From Agrypnia vestita (Eukaryota; Arthropoda; Insecta; Trichoptera; Phryganeidae), in assembly GCA_016648135.1 (NCBI GenBank), contig JADDOH010002043.1:38846-102845 (forward strand): a stretch of 64,000 bases of DNA. Reading direction: 5' to 3'. Under the pieces are notes generated by a model. That model ran no database searches, was not told where the DNA came from, and saw nothing but the letters and a program-made list of their open reading frames with translations. This document shows, piece by piece, positions 11,231-21,690 of the stretch (position 1 is its first letter; each line of letters starts with the position of its first letter). A program made the translations under genes and the position numbers.

Positions 11231-11745
11231 TTATTTTAACAATGGGGATGACGCAGGTATTTGAATGTTTATTAGGTCATTTTTATTTTTGATTGCTTTA
11301 TTAATTTCTAGTATTTCTAGAGCATCCAGTTTACGACCCTTCGCCTCTAGATGCAGGACCCTAACATTATTTCGGTCGAACAAGTGATCGTGTTCAATAC
11401 GGCGGTCCGCCATCTCAGATATCCGGATAGTCCTCTGAAAGCTCTCAGATGTTCTTTTATTCTTGTGCCTACATCTCTACCCCATTGCCCGGTGTACACA
11501 GCATCACAATCATTGCATGTTAAGTTATAGATGCCACTCTTATCCACCCAATCTTGCTTATCTTTACAATTGAAGAGTAATTTATTTAAATTAGAATTTG
11601 TATAGAAAGCACTTTTGAAACTGGTTTTTGTGGGATCGCTTATTTTATTTGAAATATTTACAATGTAAATTAATTTCCTCCAAGGTTGTATGGATTTGGT
11701 TAAACCAGGTGCATATAAGAATTTTTTAATTTTTAATTTAATTTT
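11231..11745 (-). pseudogene. Penelope-like retroelement fragment (GIY-YIG endonuclease)
   Basis: Reading on the minus strand from about 11745, an open frame gives a basic linker and then SGIYNLTCNDCDAVYTGQWG, GTRIKEHLRAF, and, after a frameshift near 11430, a segment with IEHDHLFDRNNVRVLHLEAK and KLDALEILEINKAI ending at a stop near 11231. The GIY...YTG pair, the Arg/Lys-EHL helix, the downstream His motif and the terminal DALE glutamate match, in order, the GIY-YIG endonuclease of Penelope-like elements. The reverse transcriptase part is absent (TAG upstream near 11748) and the frame is broken, so it is a remnant. This endonuclease is not found in LINE or LTR elements, which makes the class assignment fairly firm. 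Confidence 0.75.
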
Positions 11746-11790
11746 CTATTTGTCGGCCATATTGATTTACAATTAGTTATAATGTTGCCT

Positions 11791-11820
11791 CTGAAGATGA
11801 TGGTTGTGTCCATCGAAAGC
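11791..11820 (+). ncRNA. Hammerhead-like motif (doubtful)
   Basis: CTGAAGA (11791-11797) is followed by a 5-bp stem GATGG/CCATC with a TTGTGT loop and then GAAA (11815-11818). This resembles the conserved core of the small hammerhead ribozymes reported in Penelope-like elements. An extra T before the stem and the lack of an obvious cleavage-site strand weaken the call. It also lies in the opposite orientation to the adjacent Penelope fragment. Confidence 0.2.
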
Positions 11821-11833
11821 GCTTAGGCTTATA

Positions 11834-12365
11834 CAGGGTTATTTGTTAAACATTAATAACCTCGCAGGACTACATTCCTGCCTTGATTATGATTCGAAAA
11901 TGTTAAAGCTATTATGACCTAATAGCAATACTTTTGGAGATATACGGCATCAAAGTTTGCATTTTTTTTCAATATTTCTGACTTATTATTTGTAAAACGT
12001 TGGACTATCATTACAGTAACTCATATCGATTACGAAAAATTCATTCGTTTCAATACAAGTTAAATAAAATGATAAAAACCCTGAAAGAATTCCGATTGGA
12101 ATGTTTTCAAATTGGAATTTTAAAGTTTTTATTTTTTATTTGACTTGTATTAAAGGGAATGAATTTTTCATATTCGATACAAGTTACTGTAATGATGGTC
12201 CAACGTTTTACAAAAAATAAGTCAGAAATATTGAAAAAAAAAGGCAAACTTTGATATCGCATATCTCCTTAACTACTGATGTTATTAGGTCATGATAGCT
12301 TTTGACTCATAATCAAGGCAGGAATATAGTCCTGCGAGGTTATTAATGTTTTACAAATAACCCTG
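11834..12365. mobile_element. Palindromic miniature element, family A copy 2
   Basis: A 532-bp foldback element with CAGGGTTATTTG ends. TA lies on the left (11832-11833) and TG on the right, probably a mutated TA. The arms pair along nearly their full length around an ACCCTGAAAG...TTTTAAAGTTTT centre. Colinear with the copy at 7171-7710. Confidence 0.85.
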
Positions 12366-12519
12366 TGTAACTCAAATTGGTGGAATAAAAGGTTGTGTAT
12401 AAATCATTGTGTTGATCGCGAACTTCCGCTCTGTAAACGGGACAACGCTTAATTTATCAAAACAATATTATGTCTAGGGAAAAAGCTGGTAGCAAAAAAA
12501 TAACACGCCGAGACATTCA

Positions 12520-12670
12520 AAAGGTCGCCGCGCTAGTACGAGCGTCGGCTCTAATGCCAACAGTTAACGGAGTTTTTCCATTCACGCCAGTCAGCTGACG
12601 CCAGCGGCGCCGGGCGCGTGCGCAGCCCCGAGTAGCGTCGCGGCGCCGCCTCACGCGACGCCATCGACAA
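12520..12670. other. GC-rich block
   Basis: A short CpG-rich segment within AT-rich DNA. An Arg-rich frame on the minus strand is a by-product of the base composition. No function assigned. Confidence 0.3.
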
Positions 12671-12850
12671 CTTTGCTTCACCGACCATCTGTATACGAGT
12701 ACTTTGTTGATTGGACAGTCAAACTCGTCAATGGTACCCAGCTTGAACAACTCTATTATTATATTCAAGAATACATTCATATTTGTGAAGTCGTAATTTT
12801 TCGGAATCTGTGAATCAGAATCTGTAAATTTTCAGTTCTGTGAAAAATTT

Positions 12851-13242
12851 AAAACCAAATTAATTAATCAATTAGAAAGGCCTACAGAAAAATCTAATCC
12901 ACGAAAAAATATTTTACAACTTCACAAACATGAATGCGTTCTTGAATATAATATTCTGTTGTATCAAAGGTGTCCAAAAATACAATGAATTAAAGTGTTA
13001 ATTCTGGCGTCCATCTAGCGGTAGTGTTGCAAAGTAATTTGAACCCCCGTGGATTGCTCTAAAAATGGACAGTAAATAAAAATTAATCAACCAATAAGAC
13101 TTACATATAAGGTCAATATATTCACGGAAATATACAAGGCTCTTATAGCTTAATGGTTAGAGCACTGGCCCCGGAAAGGAGGTGGTCCGGGTTCTTTATT
13201 TCTCTCTCTATGTCTTTCTAATTGATTAATTAATTTGGTTTT
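12851..13242. repeat. Perfect 29-bp inverted repeat flanking a tRNA-like sequence
   Basis: 12851-12879 (starting AAAACCAAATTAATTAATC) is exactly complementary to 13214-13242. The 334-bp interior contains a tRNA-like segment at 13138-13195. The arms may be TIRs of a small element or a chance product of SINE insertion into a palindrome; no target duplication is evident. Confidence 0.55.
13138..13195 (+). repeat. tRNA-derived sequence (SINE head or tRNA pseudogene)
   Basis: GGCTCTTATAGCTTAATGG has a tRNA-like acceptor strand and box A, with TTAGAGCAC completing the D arm. GGTCCGGGTTC then supplies the start of a box B. The TPsiC arm is not completed and no complement to the acceptor strand follows, so this is not a functional tRNA gene. 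Confidence 0.5.
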
Positions 13243-13960
13243 AAAAAGTTTATTATTGTTTACCTAGGACAAAAATTGCATAATCAAAGGTTATATCGGA
13301 TTTTTTTTATGTGTAATCCTTTCCTGCAATCTGCGGCAGTGATTTCGTGAAAACGGACGGAAATGCCCAACAGGAAAAAAGACGCCGGGTAAGCGCGCGC
13401 AATTTCATTTAACCAATGAGCGCGCGCGATGGAAAAAATCATTGTTTATAAACAAATCAATGTCCAGCGAGTGCCATCACAGCGAATACGCACACAGCCA
13501 ACGCTTCTGATTTTGTATACATGCTACACGGCGGGTGTCAAGCGTGCAACGTTACAAAATTTGATATATTTTGGCTTGTAAACAACAACTACCCTCAATG
13601 ATTTACATTCTCAAATTTTATGTAATTTATGCGTTTATTTTTAAATATTTATTCAAAGTTTTCGTGCAGTATGTATGGCGGCACACTACCGCCATCTATG
13701 AAAATAAATAAAAACATATAATTGACCAAACACATTGTTAAACAAATTGGGTATGTTGTACGGTACCTACCTAGTGCGGCAAAATTCAATAATAAATAAA
13801 TGCACTTAAAAACAGCTATAAAACTATTATATTATATATAGTGTCCCCTGAGCGCTTTCGAGACAAGTCTCATCGGTGTTCCCGCGCCATACGAATCACA
13901 TTAACGTTGCTTTTCGTGGAAGTCATGTAAATAAACTTTTGCCATGAATCGAGCAAAATA
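13243..13960. other. No gene seen
   Basis: Intergenic. TAGCGGTAGTGTTGC (about 13015-13030) and GGCACACTACCGCCATCTAT (about 13681-13700) form an imperfect inverted pair of unknown meaning. Confidence 0.35.
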
Positions 13961-13963
13961 ATA

Positions 13964-15248
13964 TTAGGTCCTTACATATGAAATTGGCGTTTTGCCGTAC
14001 TGGCAAATTTGATCTCAAATATCTTCTCTTTGGTTAGGAATTCCAAATCCAAATTTATACAGCTATTTACTCATGTATTTGTGTTTTGAAAATTATAATT
14101 CATTTGTTTTTTCCTCAATTTTTTTTTCTTTGCGCCACTCAGTTTACAAAATGAAAAACTTGAAATATCGCGTTATTTACGAGTACGAGTTCCACCGTGG
14201 CACCAGTGCTGTAGAAACGGCTCGAAGGATTAATGATGTGTATGGCGATGGTGCCGCAAAAGAAAACACAGTGCGTTTTTGGTTCCAACGTTTTCGTTCT
14301 GGAAATTTCGACCTGCAGAACAAGCCCCGTGGACGGCCGGAGACCAAAGTTCATAATGAAGAATTGAAGGCTATTGTGGAAGCGGATCCATCGCAAACCA
14401 CATCCGAGTTAGCTGCAGGCTGCGGTGTTAGTGATAAAACTGTTTTAATCCACTTGAAGCAAATTGGTAAGGTGAAAAAACTTGAAAGGTGGGTACCTCA
14501 CGAATTGAGTGAAGCAAATCAACAAACGCGCGTTGACTGCTGCGTTGCATTACTCAACCGGCACAATAATGAAGGGATTTTAAATCGAATCATTACCTGT
14601 GATGAAAAGTGGATCCTGTACGATAATCGGAAGCGCTCATCGCAATGGCTGAACCCTGCCGAACCAGCCAAACCATGCCCCAAGCGAAAATTGACTCCAA
14701 AAAAGTTACTTGTGAGCGTTTGGTGGACTAGTGCTGGTGTCGTTCACTACAGCTTTCTTAAATCTGGCCAGACGATTACGGCAGATGTCTATTGTCAGCA
14801 ACTGCAAACCATGATGGAAAAGCTAGCTGCTAAACAACCGAGGCTGGTTAATCGCTCTAGGCAACTGCTGCTTCATGATAACGCTAGACCACACACTGCA
14901 CAACAGACGGCTACCAAATTAGAGGAGCTTCAATTGGAATGTCTAAGACATCCACCGTACTCTCCGGACCTTGCCCCAACAGATTACCATTTTTTTCGAA
15001 ATTTGGATAACTTCTTGCAAAGGAAAAAATTCAACTCCGATGGGGCAGTCCAAACCGCCTTCAAAGATTTTATTGATTCCCGTCCGAATGGTTTTTTTAG
15101 TAAAGGGATCGATGAACTACCTATGAGATGGCAAAAGTGCATAGATAGCAATGGTACATACTTTGATTAAATAAATATATTATAATAAAAAAAAATCGGC
15201 TTTATGTTCCTCTCATACTAAACGCCAATTTCATATGTAAGGACCTAA
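13964..15248 (+). mobile_element. Mariner element, copy B (apparently intact)
   Basis: A 1285-bp element with TA on both sides (13962-13963 and 15249-15250). The terminal inverted repeats of about 29 bp match perfectly, starting TTAGGTCCTTACATATGAAA. It contains one full-length transposase gene. Length, TA duplication and layout are all typical of mariner. Confidence 0.97.
14151..15170 (+). CDS. Mariner transposase, DD34D, cecropia/Hsmar1-like
   Basis: This 339-aa protein would cut and paste the surrounding element. The N-terminal 110 residues form the paired helix-turn-helix DNA-binding region. The linker motif WVPHEL is at 114-119. The catalytic triad is D151 (TCDEKW), D243 (HDNARPH) and D278 (PTDYHFF), with exactly 34 residues between the last two, the mariner DD34D signature; YSPDLAP is at 270-276. 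The protein ends NGTYFD, as in the Hsmar1/SETMAR group, and its length matches the family. I chose the Met at 14151 because homology begins there; an in-frame ATG at 14073 adds 26 unlikely residues. No frameshift or stop, so it may be active. Two dead relatives lie in the window. Confidence 0.95.
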   Translation: MKNLKYRVIYEYEFHRGTSAVETARRINDVYGDGAAKENTVRFWFQRFRSGNFDLQNKPRGRPETKVHNEELKAIVEADPSQTTSELAAGCGVSDKTVLIHLKQIGKVKKLERWVPHELSEANQQTRVDCCVALLNRHNNEGILNRIITCDEKWILYDNRKRSSQWLNPAEPAKPCPKRKLTPKKLLVSVWWTSAGVVHYSFLKSGQTITADVYCQQLQTMMEKLAAKQPRLVNRSRQLLLHDNARPHTAQQTATKLEELQLECLRHPPYSPDLAPTDYHFFRNLDNFLQRKKFNSDGAVQTAFKDFIDSRPNGFFSKGIDELPMRWQKCIDSNGTYFD

Positions 15249-15250
15249 TA

Positions 15251-16200
15251 TAAGTATTAATATCTCACGGTCGAACGAGAACGTATCTTCAATTGAATTT
15301 AGTATCTGCAATGCTCATTTTGTGCATTCTGTCTATTGCAGCGAAACGTGCACGGAAATAACAACAAATTATGCTTCATTAAAATCATCCCTTCGTGCAG
15401 AGCTGACTGCAAATGGGAACTCATGACCGGTGTGTCTACCCTCGTCACCTGTGGCCTTGAACTGCGGTAACCTACTGGGCTAGGGTCACCACAAGGAGGC
15501 TTTAACTCTTTAACTTTAAGGCCGGCCGCACTTAGGATACGAATTATTACGTACGTATTCGTACGATTATTTTCCCACGTATTGGAGCGCGCACATTGAT
15601 CGCGTCTTGCGTTGTCACCATCAGTCACTTTGCGCATTTCTCCAATGACGTTTGTGCCAAATGAATACTCTGTATCTCATAGAAAGCTCTATTATGGCAG
15701 ACTTAAATAACGACAAATTTCGTGACAATCTATCTAATAGATTCGCAAATGCCGGGGAGAATCGAAGGGTAACGAGAGCTCATCGGAGAAATATTTAAAA
15801 GTTTTTTTGTTCGAAGTACATAATTATACCTCACCTTCACTAAACCAAATTATTTAACTTACGGGTATTTTTTGGTTCTTTAGAGATTCTCCGCCATGAT
15901 CTGCTCTGATGGTCACGTAGTTGAATCACCTTGGTCTCACAAACATTTGTGGTCATTGCAAAAATTTCCGAACAAATCCGGATCGTGTCGGACGTCGCAT
16001 CTATACGGGCATATACGCACTACTAAATCGTGTACAGTGTGCGATGTTCAATACTACTTGGAAGGTCAGGAATGTACTTGCGTATTCGTACGTATACGTA
16101 CTACTCAATTTCGTACAGTGTGCGCCCGGCGTAAGGAACTCCATTTAGATTTACAATCAAGGGGGTATTCTCATTAAAACGATAAAAAAAAATTTAAAAA
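15251..16200. other. Gene-free stretch with TACGTA-rich inverted segments
   Basis: No supported gene. Around 15520-15600 and 16080-16135 lie imperfectly inverted segments, both with a GGCCGG/GCCGGGCG end, GCAC/GTGC and repeated CGTACG/TACGTA motifs. They may be the ends of an old non-autonomous DNA element of about 610 bp; the similarity is too loose to call it. Confidence 0.3.
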
Positions 16201-16204
16201 ATAG

Positions 16205-16468
16205 CTCAGCGGAGCTATTGATTCTCTCTGTCTATCTGATATAAATTTGCATGTTAAACCCCGTATAAGAAACCCGGAGTTCTTCAGAATAAGTCAGCAC
16301 ACTAATAATGTCGGTTACTTTTCTCCCATTACAAGGTTGTGTCGCACATGTAATTTGTATTGTGCCGACCCTAACATTGATGCTGATATTCTTGCAGACA
16401 CGTTATCTTCGTTCAAAAACTCACTCATACACAACATCCATTTTCTAAACGACGACATGAACCTATAG
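16205..16468 (+). pseudogene. Non-LTR retrotransposon C-terminal fragment
   Basis: The frame reads GAIDSLCLSDINLHV, then RIRNPEFFRI, then a stretch with SPITRLCRTCN and DIDADI-like residues, ending SFKNSLIHNIHFLN. The order (G-x-IDS, LL..I, R-N-P-x-FF-I, SPI-x-R, N, F-K) parallels the C-terminal region at 50675-51088 and typifies the end of RT proteins in Jockey/CR1-type elements. The catalytic part is missing. Confidence 0.5.
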
Positions 16469-17100
16469 ATCCATTAAATACTACACTCAAACACAAATAT
16501 ATAATATACATAAATGTACATGTGAAATATAATTAATTACAAAAATACATGTTACTAGAGCATGCCGAAGACACTTGTAATTGGGATAATGGGCATAGTA
16601 TTCACTATAATGTTTATTATCTGAGTGTCATGTACCCATTATCCTGTTAGTGTCTCTAATAAATAAAAAAAAAAATTAAAAAAATATGTGAATTTCAGGA
16701 TATTTTTCAGTAAAATACGAACGATTTATAGCGTCTGCGGTATACTTATTATTATTATTTAAACCACAAAGACAATTAAATAAAAAAGGGTCTATACAGG
16801 TACCAAGAGAGCACTAAAAAATGTCTTCTTAAACATCAGAAACTTTGTCGTTCCTCGTAAAAAATAATTACAAAAATCAAAATGCCGGCTTGATAAACAT
16901 AACATTTTGATTTTGATGATTTTTCGCCGTTGAGAAGGAAAAAAAAATTTTAGATCATGAAAATCTGGCACGGGTTACAGTGAAACTTGTTTCTTATAAA
17001 ATCAGCTTTGATGCTTTAAAATATTCGTTTCTTAGTTGTAGGGATTATTTTGAAAAAATATATTTTTCAGGAATCGCGTTGAAAGTACGATTTTCTCACT
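16469..17100. other. No gene seen
   Basis: AT-rich; no supported feature. Confidence 0.4.
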
Positions 17101-17109
17101 GATTTTTTA

Positions 17110-17590
17110 TGGGAAAGTAGATATGGAAGTTTTTTTTATTTTATTTTGGGTGTTCAAAGGGCTTACGACCTATCCACGGCTGGCTTAAGTGAAGATTTTT
17201 CACAATGAAACGTTCGCCATTTCTACCCACGATAGAATACCACATCTATCATATTTTTGGAAGTTTTGTATATATTTTAGTTTTACTGTTTCACATATAT
17301 GTTGTAATTTTCACTAACGCCACCGGCGTCCAAAGCTTTTTCATTCCCCTAACCAAATACAGATGTCACTAATGAGGTATCTATATTTTTTTGATTTGGA
17401 ATTTATATATATCTTGATTAATGATGTCCCCTGGGATAAAATCCAGTAGTGTTCTTGTAAAATTTGGACCAACTCAAAATATTCTAAAAATTTAACGGAA
17501 TTCGAACGAAATTACAAACGTTACAAGAAGTTACGGGGACAGACGGACAGACAACGAAATTATTATGTTTCATTTTAATACTGGTACAAC
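17110..17590 (+). repeat. Dispersed repeat family R2, copy 1
   Basis: Starts near GGGAAAGTAGATATGGAAGT and includes CTTAAGTGA, TTTCTACCCACGATAGAATA and TTTTTGGAAGTTTTGTATAT. Its tail has GAATTCGAACGAAATTAC and a GGACAGACGGACAGACAA block. The front half recurs at 23155-23430 (+), 47520-47805 (-) and 55880-56035 (-); the tail block recurs at 46760-46860 (+). No ORF is conserved. Class unknown. Confidence 0.6.
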
Positions 17591-17836
17591 ACAGTGCATG
17601 CGAAGGCAATTAATAGTTTTGTTTATATAATATATTTACGAATCGCGCATTAATAATAACATGCTTTTTATATGAAAGTAAATTATCATACCATTAAAAT
17701 GAATGGGACTTACTTTCCTATCGAGTGTGCGGCGCATGTTTCTGAATGTTACGGTTGAAGTATAAGGACTTATTGAAATAAGGAATACATATAAGTTTTT
17801 TTCACCATTTTAAAAGCTACGAGTAGCGTAATTCAT

Positions 17837-18363
17837 TAGTGAAAAAAGTAACCCATAAAAACTAAGTTTTTATTATACTCCCTTTCTTTGTAAAATATAA
17901 CAACAATTAAAGACGAATTAAAACATATAACATAACACTAAACTTGTCAGATGTCTGATGTTTTGAGCTTTGATAAGACACTTCGTGCTTTGAAGATTAA
18001 ATTCTAAAAACATTTGTCAGTCAATTTAGATTTTCGACATTCGTGGTGAAGTACCTGTCTATTATGTATACCGATGGAGTAATTCAAATTTAGAAAATAT
18101 TCCGCGACGTTATCGGGCCGCTATGCTAGTAATCAAACTTTTCTAATGATTCCAATTTGAAAAAACCAATAAAATTTCTAAAAATCCGAAATTATACTAT
18201 AATTATTAATTTTATTTTAACGAAAATTTGATCGATCTTCTTGGTCGTCGCCACGAGTCTACTTGCCAAGTTTCAACTCGATTGGATCACGGGAAAAGGG
18301 TTAAAAATTGATCCAAAGTTTTTTCACCCGGCAAGCAAGCAAACGCCACGAGTTAAAAGAAAG
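17837..18363 (-). repeat. Unclassified dispersed repeat, copy 2
   Basis: Inverted counterpart of 252-746: 18145-18363 matches 252-452 and 17837-17885 matches 700-746. The spacing between blocks is similar, so the repeat is about 0.5 kb long. Confidence 0.55.
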
Positions 18364-18544
18364 GATGTAAAAATAGTAACATTAAAGTTTATTGCTCGCA
18401 GTGCTTCCCGATAGTGCGGAGCTCTTGATTCGACATCGTAAAATGTTTTATGATGTCATTAACGTGTTGTAATTATGATTTTTTAATGCAAGGTTTAAAC
18501 CTCGACGACCTCTCCAGATTAATTAAAAAGGTATATCGTATAAA

Positions 18545-18655
18545 CAGCAGAGCGAGCTGTCCTTCGTTATCTGCCTCCTCTGGCGCGAGACGGCGCGCCC
18601 CCGCAAGTCCGGAGCCCGGGTCTCCATCCACCTCCGAGGGGCACCACCTTAATTC
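18545..18655. other. GC-rich block, possible lone exon
   Basis: GC-rich island with open frames on both strands; the + frame is rich in Ser, Pro and Ala. An AG precedes it at AAACAGCAG. There is no homology I can name, so exon status is unproven. Confidence 0.2.
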
Positions 18656-18699
18656 AAAAAAATCTTCTTTTTTTTTGCTTATCTTATAGCTCGAAGTTC

Positions 18700-19490
18700 C
18701 AAAAATAATTTGAGGCATCACGCATTCAAAAATTCCAAAAATTGGTTAAGTCGTAGCTATTTGAAGCCAGGGTGATTGGTGAATTTTTAAAAGAAATAGA
18801 CAGGTACATAATTCTTTTGGGTTTTTCTCAAAACTCTTTTTTTTTTTTAATTTTTGAGATATCTCAAAATTATAGTATTAGGCTCACTTTGTAAACGGCA
18901 TACTGATAACATTAAAAACGATGTAGCGTACAATTTTTTTTATATAAAAAGCGCCGTTTGCTTTTTATTAGGAAAAAATTAAAATTTCTTTCAAAATTAT
19001 ATCATTCGCACAAAAAAAGTGTTTCTTACAAGCTACATTACAGATATGAATAACAAGAAAATAATTAAAATTTTCGTTTCACTCAAACCCTATTCCGCCA
19101 TTTTGAAATTTTTAGTATAATATGTTAATGAAAAATATTAACTAATATGTATGCCGTGATTAATGATACTAAAAATAATTTTATAGTAAAAAATTATGAT
19201 AGTAGAAATTTATAGAAATTATGATAATATAGAATTTTATAAGTCGAAAGTTATAGTAAAAAATTTTTTTGATTTGAATGTATTTTTTGCTGACGAAAAG
19301 CGGTGCAACCACCTAATTGTGCCACATTTCCATGTCTTTATCCGCCAATAGTCTATTCTTGATATTTTTGACAATATTCACATTTCTCAAGAATACAATT
19401 ACCGGATTTTTGTCCCCAGAGTAATCGAGATATATATAACCATGGATGGCATTAGCGTAAGTCAAATTGAGAAGTGGTATACAAATAACG
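18700..19490. other. No gene seen
   Basis: Very AT-rich sequence with no supported feature. Confidence 0.4.
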
Positions 19491-19508
19491 GACCTTCGTT
19501 GTGATCGG

Positions 19509-19715
19509 GCGCGACGCTACGCGGAAAAAGGAACAGAATATCGTACACTATTGTAAGAATGAGTATGTTATTTTAGTCACCGTGACTTCAAATTACCTGA
19601 TTTTTCCGTCTATACGCAGAGCGTTTGTGTGCCGTGATTTGTTGTCTCTTTCAAAGCAATATTTGCTACATATGAAAGAAAGTATGGGAATAACGTGTCT
19701 ATATTACAATACGTC
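19509..19715 (+). repeat. Unclassified repeat shared with 6229-6660
   Basis: Matches 6229-6396 and then joins directly to the GTATGGGAATAACGTGTCTA block found at about 6620-6645, skipping roughly 230 bp present in the other copy. Confidence 0.55.
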
Positions 19716-19727
19716 AATGGTTGCTTC

Positions 19728-19800
19728 AACATTTTCGATTCATTATAAAGGCAGGAATCCACTGTAAATTTTTTGCTACCAGTTCTGACACACCCGTCTC
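19728..19800 (+). repeat. Fragment of palindromic family B right end
   Basis: GCTTCAACATTTTCGATTCA, GGCAGGAATC, GCTACCAGTTCTGACACACC matches the right ends at 20753 and 52684 in diverged form. Confidence 0.5.
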
Positions 19801-19889
19801 TGCGAGGCATCACGTCCGGAACATGACTTATACTAATCGCGCGTCATTAAAAACTCTAGCCAAGCCGGTAATCTTCCGTACGCACATTT

Positions 19890-20035
19890 CCCACATTCAG
19901 CGGAGCAAAGAGGATCCATTACCCGACGGCGAGGGGTCGTCCCGCAGCGGCGCGTCCGGCGGCGGCTCGCGTGCCTGCTCTTGCGCCCGCGGCTCGGCAG
20001 GGCACGCGCCACTGGGCAGCGCCATTCTGCGAGAG
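19890..20035 (+). other. GC-rich block, possible exon
   Basis: A GC-rich segment preceded by a plausible acceptor (TTTCCCACATTCAG, ending about 19899). The downstream frame is Gly/Ser-rich. No recognised domain and no certain donor. It could belong to a disordered region of an upstream gene, but that is speculation. Confidence 0.2.
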
Positions 20036-20165
20036 GAGAATGTTTTCTTCCAATTAAACAATACCTTTCCCGGTCTTACGCTCTGTTATTCTTATTCATT
20101 TCCCCGGTCTCTTCAATTTGATGTGTAACATCTTTCCTCTCGTTTTCCTGCAATCTGTGGCAGTG

Positions 20166-20372
20166 AGCTGGGCTGCTTTTGGCAAACTCAAACATATCTT
20201 CGAGAACAAAGAGATCCCAAATAGCCTAAAAAGAAAAGCCTTTGAATCATGCATACTGCCAGTGATGACGTATGGAGTGGAGACTATGGCCCTTACAAAG
20301 AAATGTGTAGAAAAGCTCAAATGCACGCAACGATCCACGGAGAGATCCATGCTTGGAGTAAGCCTAATAGAA
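20166..20372 (+). pseudogene. RTE-like non-LTR fragment
   Basis: Encodes SWAAFGKLKHIFENKEIPNS, then the ESCILPVMTYG and ETMALTKK motifs, closely related to the minus-strand copy at 5724-6212. It breaks off after MLGVSL, where a palindromic family B segment begins. Confidence 0.75.
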
Positions 20373-20374
20373 AA

Positions 20375-20753
20375 ATAAAATTAGAAATGTTTTTGATTTA
20401 TTTTTTGCAAAAAGTTGAACTATCATTGCAGTAACTTATATAGATTATGAAAAGTCGAATAAAATGATGAAAACCTCGCGAAAATTGAAAAAAGTTTTTT
20501 TTTACAAGGTTTTTATCATTTTATTTGAGTTGTATTGAAACAAATGAATTTTTCATAATCGATATAAGTTACTGTAATGATAGTTCAACTTTTTGAAAAA
20601 AAAAAGTCAGAAATATTGGAAAAAATGCAATCTTTGATACTGCATATCTCCATAACTATTGACATTAGGTCATGGTTGCTTGAACATTTTAGACTAATAA
20701 CATAGGCAGGAATCTACCGGTCAAGTTTCTGCTGCTAGCTCTGGTACACCCTG
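20375..20753. mobile_element. Palindromic miniature element, family B, left-truncated
   Basis: Carries most of the inverted-repeat interior of the CAGGG family plus a right end reading GCTCTGGTACACCCTG followed by TA. The left end is missing, replaced by the RTE-like fragment. Confidence 0.65.
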
Positions 20754-20759
20754 TATAAA

Positions 20760-20960
20760 GAAGATTTTCCAATTCAGAGGTCAAGGGCGGATCACTTGTT
20801 CACCATACCTTCTACCTGATATTTTTATAAAATTAGTAATACGGTGTTTAAAAGGTTTGTGTATTGTAATTTCTTTATTTTCATTTGGTAACTTGTTAAA
20901 AACCAGCGGGGCAGTGAAATCAAATTGCCCTTGTAACCCGTGTTTGTTGTGTACGCTTAA
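20760..20960 (-). pseudogene. Jockey/CR1-like RT C-terminal fragment
   Basis: The minus strand encodes QFDFTAPLVFNKLPNENKEI followed by HKPFKHRITNFIKISGRR. The F-x-x-T-x-x-L-x-N-x-LP pattern and the closing F-K helix mark the extreme C-terminus of Jockey/CR1-type ORF2. A second copy lies at 55222-55452 (+). Confidence 0.6.
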
Positions 20961-21690
20961 AATTTACCGTGTCCTTGTGGAATTTTACAAGTGTGGTTTT
21001 AAGGTATAATTGCCTCGGGTCAAGAACGTTAAATGTTCCAAACAAATCATCTGAAGGAAGCATTCTCGATTTCTTGGTTGTACTCATTCTTGATTGTACT
21101 CATGATGCATTTTTGTGATTTTGTCAGCGAATCCATGACTGATGTGACACACCCTCCCCATCCAAATATTCCATAGGATAATAGGGATTGAATGCTGTGC
21201 ATTTTAATTTTTTTTTTCTGAAAAGTACGTCGGGGAAATGACCTTCCATACGCCGGAGGTTCGAGCGCTGCTGGCGCGCGCTTTGATCGGATTTGCTGGG
21301 GCGTGCATTCTCTCCCCTTCCGCCGTTTTTTGTTACAATCTGTAATTATCTGTAATCTGTAATTGACACACTTTATGGCCGTTTTATAGGTTTTTATTCA
21401 CGGATCTTCGCCTTCCTGTAACGTCTTAATTAAAGAGCCGGCGTTTTGATCGAGTCGATGATTTCACCGCTGACCGTGCGTCACGAACCGCTGGACTGTG
21501 AAGAGTTGCCCACGGGGAGTTTGAGCGTTCCTAGTTTCAGATAACGCAGTTCCTTTCTGTTGATGAACATGATCTTTTAAATTTTCACTATTCTAAACTT
21601 TGTAGGGGAGAGTGCCCATGATGTGGATTTTTCTTTTAATCTTCGTGACTCGTTATTATTTTTAAAGATTATTTAATATAAGCGCAATCT
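20960..21690. other. No gene seen
   Basis: Intergenic, with a modestly GC-rich patch near 21240-21320 and 21430-21520; nothing recognisable. Confidence 0.35.

Noticed and set aside
11791..11820. Hammerhead ribozyme in the Penelope region
   Set aside because: The CTGANGA and GAAA cores and a short stem are present, but there is an extra base before the stem, no clear cleavage strand, and the orientation is opposite to the Penelope fragment. Kept only as a low-confidence feature.
13138..13195. Functional tRNA gene
   Set aside because: The acceptor stem and TPsiC arm do not close.
14139..14396. Minus-strand ORF inside the mariner transposase
   Set aside because: Antisense shadow that recurs in every mariner copy because the sense gene recurs.
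15520..16135. DNA transposon with GGCCGG ends
   Set aside because: The inverted similarity is loose and no target duplication is visible.
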